Assembly (NCBI GenBank): GCA_910579425.1
Contig: CAJTVL010000159.1
Coordinates: 1 to 5,639 of the forward strand
DNA from: an uncultured Lachnospiraceae bacterium
GTDB taxonomy: Bacteria > Bacillota > Clostridia > Lachnospirales > Lachnospiraceae
Direction: 5' to 3'
DNA length: 5,639 bases
Shown: positions 1 through 5,639 of the stretch, piece after piece
How positions within the stretch are numbered: the stretch's first letter is position 1
How the letters are laid out: each line of letters begins with the position of its first letter
Made by a program: the position numbers and the translations under genes
Notes under the pieces: generated by a model
Told to the model about the DNA's origin: nothing
Databases searched by the model: none
The model's input: the letters and a program-made list of their open reading frames with translations, nothing else

Positions 1-200
1 GAAAATTGTTATGCATATCCTCATTCTGACTGCGCCATTTGCCTACAGCTCACCCAAAAGCTATGTATGTTTCCTCTACACGCTCAGACAGCGGGCAGAT
101 TATCTGGAACTCTCCGCAACCTGCCCGCTGTCTATATATTTCCGTACTAACTTCCACCCGTTGAGCAAGGTGAACACCACCCTGCTCTCTGAAAGCTTAT
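1..200. other. Downstream non-coding flank of the TPR-DUF2971 gene
   Basis: Apart from the 86-133 hairpin I see no supported gene here. A plus-strand frame at 11-208 exists but has no ribosome-binding site, runs across the hairpin and overlaps the end of the large gene. On the minus strand a frame different from the large gene is open down to a TAA at 102-100 and reads NKLSESRVVFTLLNGWKLVR, which looks protein-like and might be a decayed C-terminal tail of another gene. This is too short to assign. Confidence 0.4.
86..133. repeat. Perfect 13-bp inverted repeat with 22-nt loop
   Basis: AGACAGCGGGCAG (86-98) is the exact reverse complement of CTGCCCGCTGTCT (121-133). The loop (99-120) could hold a small GGA/TCC pairing. 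It begins 67 bp beyond the stop codon of the large gene. No T-run follows on either strand (the plus side continues ATATATTT, the minus side GAGCGTG), so it is not a textbook intrinsic terminator. It could still act as a 3' end-stabilising hairpin, a bidirectional transcription block, or part of a mobile or structured element. The stem is G+C-rich and stands out from its surroundings. Confidence 0.7.
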
Positions 201-3200
201 TTATGTAGTATAACGATTTTGCTTTGCCAGAACCACTTTTTCCACCCTTTTCGTATGCTTTAACCAGGTTACATATCTGTCAACGGTTGCGTCTTCGATT
301 CGGCTGCCTAAGCGGATCGTCAGTTCTTCTAATTCCCGGTCTATATCTACATATACACTCGGGACTTCCGTTGCCGTATTGTTTTTGGCAGCAGGATGTT
401 CTTCGGAATCCGTATAGATGACTCTGACTTCCCCTTCATACTCATAGTCCGCATCTTTGAAAAGGAAGCGGATTTCATTAATTCGGTCAGCTGCAAACGC
501 ACGGATGACATCCTTGCTTTCACCCACTGCATTTTCGAACTGATCACTCTCCAAATATTTGTCCAGATTCTTCCACCGCAAGTGTATTTGTCTCAAAATC
601 CGGAACAGATCATTATAAAGGATTGCCTCCGTCCCGCAGCTCTGCTGATGTCCGTGGGGGTGAACGGTTTCAAAATCCTGTTTCTGATCTTTTTCCCGAT
701 ATATGTCTTGTTTCTTATACTCTTTATAACAAGTTTCAAACTGTGATCCAATATACTGTACAATATATAGGGGGTAATCCTGATCTGTATATTTGGACAG
801 CATATAGTCACGCAGCGCTCTGGGCAGATATGGCGTTCCATCAATATCAAAAAAACCGCTTCCAAACTCAATATTACACCCTGATTCCTTTTCCGAATAT
901 CCGTACCACATAGGAAAACTGTCTGCTTTAACAGACAAGGAACCAATGTAAACATTGCTTCCGCTGGGAAGCAGATCCTGATGCGACCGGTTGATCTGAG
1001 GGAAATATCTTTCTACAAGGGCTGAACGCATAGGTTCCTGCATCGATTCAATTTTGCCCGAAATCAAAGCGATGCTCTTCAAAAAGGTCTTTCCCTCGAA
1101 TACATCGTTCATATATCCGCAATTGTTGATCCTAAAGCGCGGCCCTACCGCTTTTTCTGTATCTCCTTTCCCCTGCCTCTTTTGTTCCAAATCCTTTACT
1201 TCCGGATCCTTCTTCCCTGCCGTTGTCGGCGCTTCCTTTTGGGGGGCTTCGGTCAGTATTTTTTTCAGCGTTTCCATGCTCGTATAATGAACCAGGTTCG
1301 GGGTACGCTCTTTGTCTTTTATGCTGAAACAGCAGTCTTCCTTAAGCGCCTTGATCGGCTTATACATGGCAAGGAGAAGCGCGCAGAACCTTCCCCTCTG
1401 TGCGGCGGTAAAAAACCGGAATTTACTGTTATCCCTCAGGGTGTTGAACACCCCTGCCCCACGCTCTTCATAAATAGTTATATAGCTGAACGAACGGTAC
1501 AGTTGATCCAGCAGGCGTTTTGCCTTGGCACACCCTTCTTCTCCCTTCTCATCCTGCCCTATAGCTCTCTCAAAATCCAATAGCCATTCCGCCAGCGCAA
1601 TCGTCGCCTTTAATGAAATTTTATAATTTGCCGGAAAGTTGAGCAAAAACCGCTCCAGGTCACGCTTGCTCCCCAGTAAATATTCTATCTGTTGCTCTGT
1701 TAGCTCAAAACCGTCCTCAAACAGTCCTCCTACTTTTTCCAGTTGCCCTGCGCCTTTCAGCTTATTATTCAATTCTTTGATACGGCCTTCTTTCGACCGA
1801 TACAGACTTTGTAGCTTTGTTAGACTAATGATATAGACAGAGATACGCTCCACTTCATTTCTATATTTGGCCTTATTCCCCATACCCTGCTCATTTAACA
1901 GGTCGTACCGCGGCGGGAATGCCTCCACTAGCCTACAGGCCTTTTGGAAATAAGGGAAAGCCTTTAAAAGTGCCTCATTTTGCTTTTCTTTGGATATATT
2001 CAGGCACAGGTCAGCCTCTTCATCCGTAATTTGCTTTGCTCCGGGTTCTATTCCGGTACAAAGCGTATAGTATCCCTTTAAAAGGTTCGTTTCTGGATTC
2101 CACTCATACCGGATAGACTCTTTGGGGTTATCCTGTGCAGAAAAGCATGCATCCATATAACAAAAAAGTCTCCTGGCTGTTTCAATTTTCTCTCTCCTCC
2201 TATCCCTTTCGATTTTTTCCTTCCTCTCTCTTTCAATTTTCTCTTTTATATCGGACTTTTCTTCGCTTTCTTCGTCATTAATGGAAAAGATACAGCAGGA
2301 TGCATAATTATTTAGTCCCATGATACGGCGTTGTTGTTTTACCTTCTCCAGGCCAAAACTGGGGTTCTCGGAAGAACCTCCATCACCAAACATATTTTTA
2401 TAGATATTAACCGCCTCTTCATAGGCCCCCCGCTGCATACAGCAGTAACCCAAGTCAATCTCAACCCGAGCGTCCGTTTCCGCGTCCGTTCCTCCTTCTA
2501 CTCCCTGGCTTTTCCTGCTCTTTTGGGCGACCGCCAGTTCATTATGAAGCTGCCTTAATATTTTCTCTGCTTTGGAAAATTCCGCCCGAGACATATAACA
2601 GTTGGCCAAAAGATATCTGGCCTTTAACCCAAGCGTCCCCAAACGGATATAGCGCATCTCCTTTTTGTTCGCCTCCAGCAGCTTCGTAAATATCTCAATC
2701 GCCTCATCATATTTCCCACAGCGCAGGGCAGCAAGCCCCTTCAGGAATTGGAGCTGGCAGTTTGCTTCCGCTTCCTCTGTCTTAATAGGGTAGTCACCAA
2801 CCTTATCCTCAATGGTACGCAACAATTCAGGCTCCTGCTGATACAGGCAATACCATTTTACCATTTCCGCTTTGGATTTCAGATGCCCGCTCTCGGCAGA
2901 GCTTTTTAACTCATCTATAAATTTCGGAAGAGTAAATGGTTTTCGTGTCTGCGATGCGGCCCCATGAAGGCCGGGCCCATATTCATTTCCATCTATATCT
3001 ATTACAATTTCGCTGATCGGCGGCTCCTTACTGCTGACGGCATTTTGGAACTTAATATATTTCCTGAGGCTGCTTGAAATTGTGATCAGGGCATCAATAT
3101 TATACCCAGGCATATATGTGCCTATCTTGTCCAGCTCCCGCGACCATTGGTCGGCAATAGAGGCTATCGCTATCGCCCCTTCATAATTATCCACTAAATG

Positions 3201-4340
3201 CAGATCACGCCGTATCCTGGCAAGCTCCAGCAAAACCAGAAGGAAGTATCTCCTCCTGTCATATTCATTCAACTCATCATATTTTTCAAAGGATTCTCTC
3301 TTTAATCCCGGCAGATCATCGTCCTTCTCCAGAAACCGCTCACCCGTTATATCAAAGCGTTTTTCCCTACCGGAAATTATCTTATCTACCTTTTCAAGTA
3401 ATGTCGCTATTGTGTCTGTCCCCGTTTCTCGGTTCTTCCCATTATGGAATGCAGAATCCTTTTCCTGCAGCCTGCTTTTCAGACAGCTGTAAAAAAACAA
3501 TATCTCCCTTTCGGAAGCTTCCACCTGGTACTTCCTTCTGTGGATTTTCGCAATATTAATGATTGCATCCATCCAGATCAGGGCATATTGTCTTTTCTGC
3601 TTTGGATTGTCCGTGTGCCCATACTCTTCTTCTATACGGTATCTGACCTGCTTAAATTCATCGAGCGCGGCATCAAAATCACTTCTACGATTTTTGCGTG
3701 CATAGTCGCGGTAATACTTCGCTAAGTTAAGTTTGGTCAGACGCAGGTACAGATCGGCCTGTACCTTTTTTTCTGCGGTAGCCGAATCCCGCAGCGCTGC
3801 GACCAGGTTCTTCCCATGCCAGAGGATTTCGATCCCTTTATTTCCCCAGTCGTCCGATGCCTCCAGATCAAAACTTTCATAATAACATTGCGATATCCTC
3901 AAGCAAAGATTTCCCCGCACCAGATGATAGAGCGCAAGCTTTATTGCGAGGGAATACTGCTGATTTGCATTTTCCGTATCTATCAGTGTTTTGCAGAAGA
4001 TTTCACTTTTGTCTGCGGTAAATTTTTTATATTGCTGTTCAATATCATACCATAACAGTTTCAGCCCCCGAAGCCGTAAATGTTCTCCCTTAAAACCAGG
4101 TTCATTTTTATCGAGGGTAGCAGCAACTTCTTTTTTATTTTTTCCAAAGTAAGTGAGCAAATTTTTTAACTGCTCATCACTTTGGTCCAGCCGTTTGTCA
4201 TAAATAATATCTGTAATATCATAGTAAGCTTTTAAGGCTCCTTCATCCTTTCCCTCTGTCGAACAATATACATATTTTTCGAGCAGATCGCTTAAAGGAC
4301 TTTCATCATAAGGGAAGAAAAAGTGCTTCATGGATTCCAT
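201..4340 (-). CDS. Very large TPR-repeat protein with C-terminal DUF2971 domain
   Basis: This frame encodes 1379 residues from the first ATG. The better start is probably Met4 (ATG at 4331-4329, 1376 residues), because the AAGGAG at 4346-4341 abuts the first ATG but lies 9 nt before the second. No signal peptide or membrane segment is seen, so it is probably cytosolic. Residues 1-500 are helical and unrecognised. Clear TPR-like helix pairs lie at about 529-560 (with GKYDEAIEIF), 572-604 and 624-654; weaker ones at about 195-235 and 790-806. A charged coiled-coil segment with 8-residue repeats is at 690-724. The C-terminus, about 1013-1376, matches DUF2971 motifs in order: LVHYTSMETLKKIL (1016-1029), MNDVFEG (1077-1083), MWYGYSEKESG (1144-1154), YEGEVRVIY (1301-1309) and IRLG (1342-1345). 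TPR arrays usually bind protein or peptide ligands; DUF2971 has no settled biochemical activity that I can cite. A sensor-effector role, perhaps in defence, is inferred from architecture. The domain calls are firmer than the function. Confidence 0.9.
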   Translation of the reverse strand: MESMKHFFFPYDESPLSDLLEKYVYCSTEGKDEGALKAYYDITDIIYDKRLDQSDEQLKNLLTYFGKNKKEVAATLDKNEPGFKGEHLRLRGLKLLWYDIEQQYKKFTADKSEIFCKTLIDTENANQQYSLAIKLALYHLVRGNLCLRISQCYYESFDLEASDDWGNKGIEILWHGKNLVAALRDSATAEKKVQADLYLRLTKLNLAKYYRDYARKNRRSDFDAALDEFKQVRYRIEEEYGHTDNPKQKRQYALIWMDAIINIAKIHRRKYQVEASEREILFFYSCLKSRLQEKDSAFHNGKNRETGTDTIATLLEKVDKIISGREKRFDITGERFLEKDDDLPGLKRESFEKYDELNEYDRRRYFLLVLLELARIRRDLHLVDNYEGAIAIASIADQWSRELDKIGTYMPGYNIDALITISSSLRKYIKFQNAVSSKEPPISEIVIDIDGNEYGPGLHGAASQTRKPFTLPKFIDELKSSAESGHLKSKAEMVKWYCLYQQEPELLRTIEDKVGDYPIKTEEAEANCQLQFLKGLAALRCGKYDEAIEIFTKLLEANKKEMRYIRLGTLGLKARYLLANCYMSRAEFSKAEKILRQLHNELAVAQKSRKSQGVEGGTDAETDARVEIDLGYCCMQRGAYEEAVNIYKNMFGDGGSSENPSFGLEKVKQQRRIMGLNNYASCCIFSINDEESEEKSDIKEKIERERKEKIERDRRREKIETARRLFCYMDACFSAQDNPKESIRYEWNPETNLLKGYYTLCTGIEPGAKQITDEEADLCLNISKEKQNEALLKAFPYFQKACRLVEAFPPRYDLLNEQGMGNKAKYRNEVERISVYIISLTKLQSLYRSKEGRIKELNNKLKGAGQLEKVGGLFEDGFELTEQQIEYLLGSKRDLERFLLNFPANYKISLKATIALAEWLLDFERAIGQDEKGEEGCAKAKRLLDQLYRSFSYITIYEERGAGVFNTLRDNSKFRFFTAAQRGRFCALLLAMYKPIKALKEDCCFSIKDKERTPNLVHYTSMETLKKILTEAPQKEAPTTAGKKDPEVKDLEQKRQGKGDTEKAVGPRFRINNCGYMNDVFEGKTFLKSIALISGKIESMQEPMRSALVERYFPQINRSHQDLLPSGSNVYIGSLSVKADSFPMWYGYSEKESGCNIEFGSGFFDIDGTPYLPRALRDYMLSKYTDQDYPLYIVQYIGSQFETCYKEYKKQDIYREKDQKQDFETVHPHGHQQSCGTEAILYNDLFRILRQIHLRWKNLDKYLESDQFENAVGESKDVIRAFAADRINEIRFLFKDADYEYEGEVRVIYTDSEEHPAAKNNTATEVPSVYVDIDRELEELTIRLGSRIEDATVDRYVTWLKHTKRVEKVVLAKQNRYTT
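2172..2246 (-). repeat. In-frame 24-bp tandem repeat coding for a charged coiled coil
   Basis: Three near-copies of a 24-bp unit encode KEKIERER (2246-2223), KEKIERDR (2222-2199) and REKIETAR (2195-2172), with one extra Arg codon between copies two and three. They lie inside the large gene at residues 699-723, just after an acidic DEESEEKSD stretch. On the plus strand the region is a strong pyrimidine tract. It forms a charged helical spacer between the TPR core and the next helical region. The unit could expand or contract without breaking the frame. Confidence 0.7.
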
Positions 4341-4346
4341 CTCCTT
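4341..4346 (-). promoter_or_regulatory. Ribosome-binding site AAGGAG that favours the second ATG
   Basis: AAGGAG is directly followed by ATG GAA TCC ATG. The first ATG has zero spacing from it, too close for efficient initiation. The second, at 4331-4329, has 9 nt between GGAG and ATG, which is in the usual range. The mature start is therefore likely MKHFFFPYDE, three residues shorter than the longest frame. Confidence 0.7.
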
Positions 4347-4370
4347 TTTATCATTTTGTATTTGAAAAAG

Positions 4371-4386
4371 TATCTTATAAAAGATA
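4371..4386. repeat. Inverted repeat at the predicted transcription start (possible operator)
   Basis: TATCTT (4371-4376) and AAGATA (4381-4386) form a perfect 6-bp dyad around ATAA. It begins at the last base of the -10 box and spans the predicted transcription start of the large gene. A repressor bound here would block initiation. An all-A/T arm rich in T and A can arise by chance in such a spacer, so the operator role is only suggested. Confidence 0.35.
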
Positions 4387-4394
4387 TTATATCA
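4386..4394 (-). promoter_or_regulatory. Extended -10 promoter for the TPR-DUF2971 gene
   Basis: On the minus strand the sequence reads TGATATAAT, which is a perfect TATAAT (4391-4386) with the TGn extension (4394-4392). No good -35 hexamer lies 16-18 bp upstream: a TGGACA is present but at a 21-bp spacing. Extended -10 promoters can work without a consensus -35. Transcription would begin near 4379, giving a leader of about 40-48 nt before the two candidate ATG codons. Confidence 0.6.
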
Positions 4395-4404
4395 CCGTTT
4401 TTTC

Positions 4405-4443
4405 AAAAAGACTGTCCAAAAATAGTAACGATATTTTAACAGT
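4405..4443 (-). terminator. Weak terminator-like dyad after the upstream gene
   Basis: Read on the minus strand, ACTGT (4443-4439) pairs with ACAGT (4415-4411), and AAAATA (4437-4432) pairs with TATTTT (4424-4419), across a 7-nt loop and a 1/3-nt internal bulge. A single C and then TTTTT (4409-4405) follow. The order hairpin then T-run suits an intrinsic terminator for the 4490-5599 gene, whose stop is 46 nt upstream. The stem is AT-rich and bulged, so termination would be weak. The same dyad ends about 11 bp upstream of the TGn extension of the downstream promoter, so it could instead be an upstream regulatory site. Confidence 0.35.
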
Positions 4444-4489
4444 TTGAATAATACCAAATATGGATGAAATCCGTCATCTTTCATAAACA

Positions 4490-5599
4490 TCATCTATATA
4501 CCCCAAGCTGATCAAAGAACTTTTTTATTTCCTGAAAAGTAATAATTTCATAAGCTTTTTCTTCCACAACCTCCGTTACTGTATATTTTTTTTGCAATTG
4601 CCGTTCAACATTTAACCGTGCATGTGCTGCTTTAACAGCAAATTGAGGTATCCTACTTTCAGGAAAATAAAGAATATAGGCAGCAAATAGAAGAATTGAA
4701 ATATCATGCCCTGCGTTTTCAGACATATTTTCAGGTATACTAAACTGTTCAGACATATTGCGATTCATTTCTTCAATGGATTCTATTCCTTTTTTCCCTG
4801 TCTGCATCTCAAAGTCTCTAAAAAACCGTTCAGTAATAAATGCAGGCTGAACGACTGATTCCATAGGTAAACATGCGCGGTTTTCACATAACCACACCTT
4901 CATATCCATATCTTCATTATTATCTTTACACATCTTTAGGCAAAGACTGTCTTTCGTCATAAACAGCCGCAGGAGAAATTTCTCTTTCCTAAGCTTCGCC
5001 AGCAGTTTTTTCCCTTTTCCTGAAACGTCATCATTCAAATCAGAACATATTACGGTTATAAAATTTACAATTTCCTGAATGTTAACCAGAGAGATCGTCT
5101 GCTTATTTTCTGTAAATAATTTAAGTGCCTTTAATGTATATTTTGCAATGCCTTGCAGGAGCTTTTCCCTGCATACATTTATATTTGACAGCCCAATAAT
5201 TTTTTCCCTTGCCACATTAAGCTCCACCCAACCAGGCGGGAAATTTATTATTACATTATTGTATGCCGTTTCATTTTCACTTGTAAATATCTTCATTATT
5301 TGTCCGAAAATTGGCTCAATGCTTCCCTCATCAATCAGAATACCTGCATTAAGGATACGTAGTATTCCGGAATATGACCGTATCCCATTACTTTTTGACC
5401 TGATTTTAACGCCTGCATTAGGCAAATCTGTAATAAATATTCCATATGGATATTCATAAGTACTTTCTATTGTATCAAACCATTTTTCAGGTACATTCCC
5501 GTCTCCCTCAAATGGAATAAAAAGAAAAAAGCTTTTCCCAATTTTCCTTATAGCATGCTTATGAATTGTAAAATCTGAAAATGCCTCATACTTCGCATA
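4490..5599 (-). CDS. Unrecognised protein, 5' end broken, frameshifted or outside the window
   Basis: The frame is open for 369 codons from just inside a TAG at 5602-5600 to the TGA at 4492-4490. The only ordinary start codon near the front is a TTG at 5425, giving 311 residues, but no Shine-Dalgarno precedes it. The 58 codons before it contain no stop and read like protein (for example KSFFLFIPFEGDG, then EKWFDTIE, YPYGIFITD). I therefore place the 5' limit of the coding frame at 5599 and think the true start is lost or lies in another frame. I do not recognise the family. Counting from the TTG, visible traits are FPPGW at 62-66, a Lys-rich stretch at 137-149, cysteines at 180 and 185 (WLCENRAC), and a short hydrophobic helix DISILLFAAYILYF at 241-254 that is probably buried rather than membrane-spanning. 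No signal peptide is visible. Base composition is more AT-rich than the downstream large gene. It is co-oriented with that gene, 149 bp upstream of it. Confidence 0.6.
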   Translation of the reverse strand, partial: YAKYEAFSDFTIHKHAIRKIGKSFFLFIPFEGDGNVPEKWFDTIESTYEYPYGIFITDLPNAGVKIRSKSNGIRSYSGILRILNAGILIDEGSIEPIFGQIMKIFTSENETAYNNVIINFPPGWVELNVAREKIIGLSNINVCREKLLQGIAKYTLKALKLFTENKQTISLVNIQEIVNFITVICSDLNDDVSGKGKKLLAKLRKEKFLLRLFMTKDSLCLKMCKDNNEDMDMKVWLCENRACLPMESVVQPAFITERFFRDFEMQTGKKGIESIEEMNRNMSEQFSIPENMSENAGHDISILLFAAYILYFPESRIPQFAVKAAHARLNVERQLQKKYTVTEVVEEKAYEIITFQEIKKFFDQLGVYR

Positions 5600-5637
5600 C
5601 TAAAATTAGGCATACTACCATAAATTACGCCGCTTTG
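5548..5637 (-). other. Possible displaced N-terminal coding segment of the upstream gene
   Basis: A second minus-strand frame is open from the window edge to a TAA at 5550-5548. It begins QSGVIYGSMPNFS and overlaps the front of the 4490-5599 frame. If a single base were missing near 5599, the join would read MPNFS followed by YAKYEAFSDF and run on into the 369-codon frame. An ATG at 5613-5611 (MPNF) lies in this frame, but it has no properly spaced Shine-Dalgarno, so translation may begin beyond the window. The segment is short, so chance openness is possible; the joining idea is inference. Confidence 0.3.
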
Positions 5638-5639
5638 GG

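Noticed and set aside
11..208. Plus-strand open frame of 65 codons in the left flank
   Set aside because: It has no ribosome-binding site, runs through the hairpin at 86-133 and overlaps the end of the large gene; the residue pattern is not convincing.
180..260. P-loop-like string GKSGSGK in an alternate minus frame
   Set aside because: It lies in the wrong frame, overlapping the authentic C-terminus of the large gene, with no surrounding NTPase fold.
224..1836. Several plus-strand and alternate minus-strand open frames of 65-133 codons under the C-terminal part of the large gene
   Set aside because: They are shadows of the 201-4340 frame, which has recognisable domain motifs; none has a good start site.
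2184..2250. Long pyrimidine tract on the plus strand as a possible triplex or regulatory element
   Set aside because: It is explained by Lys/Glu/Arg-rich coding repeats on the minus strand.
4410..4420. TGGACA as a -35 box for the 4386-4391 TATAAT
   Set aside because: The spacing is 21 bp, well outside 16-18; the TGn extension explains the promoter without it.
4446..4489. Short dyad GATGA/TCATC just after the stop of the upstream gene as a terminator
   Set aside because: The stem is only 5 bp and no T-run follows; the dyad at 4405-4443 is the better candidate.
5079..5459. Plus-strand open frame of 126 codons opposite the upstream gene
   Set aside because: It is antisense to a longer frame with protein-like composition, has no ribosome-binding site, and is hydrophobic in the way shadows of AT-rich genes often are.

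Overview
The window holds two genes, both on the minus strand, plus short non-coding flanks. It looks like a low-to-moderate GC Firmicutes/Clostridia-type chromosome or mobile island. The reasons are a strong AAGGAG ribosome-binding site, a TATAAT-type promoter and AT-rich spacers. The genus cannot be told from the sequence. No tRNA, rRNA, CRISPR array, transposase or integrase is visible.

Layout in the direction of transcription, right to left. (1) 5600-5639 is the window edge. A second reading frame is open here and may carry the missing front of the next gene. (2) 4490-5599 is an open frame of 369 codons for a protein I do not recognise. It has no ATG, GTG or TTG before the TTG at 5425, yet reads like protein all the way up to a TAG at 5600-5602, so its 5' end seems broken, frameshifted or otherwise not intact in this window. 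(3) 4341-4489 is a 149-bp spacer with a weak terminator-like dyad, an extended -10 promoter, a small inverted repeat at the predicted transcription start and a strong ribosome-binding site. (4) 201-4331 (or 4340) is one very large gene of about 1376-1379 codons. It encodes a mostly helical protein with a TPR core in the middle and a C-terminal domain with the motif pattern of DUF2971. (5) 1-200 is non-coding, with a perfect 13-bp inverted repeat at 86-133.

The large TPR-DUF2971 protein is the centre of interest. A long helical repeat array joined to a small C-terminal domain is the usual build of sensor-effector proteins in bacterial conflict and antiphage defence. Here the assignment to defence is inference: it rests on architecture, and no recognised defence gene lies next to it. 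It has its own promoter and can act as a single-gene unit. The upstream gene is in the same orientation but appears to be a separate transcription unit. It is more AT-rich (for example 19 of 60 G+C at 5041-5100, against 35 of 60 at 2701-2760 in the large gene), which fits a mosaic accessory region. I see no direct evidence that the two products work together.
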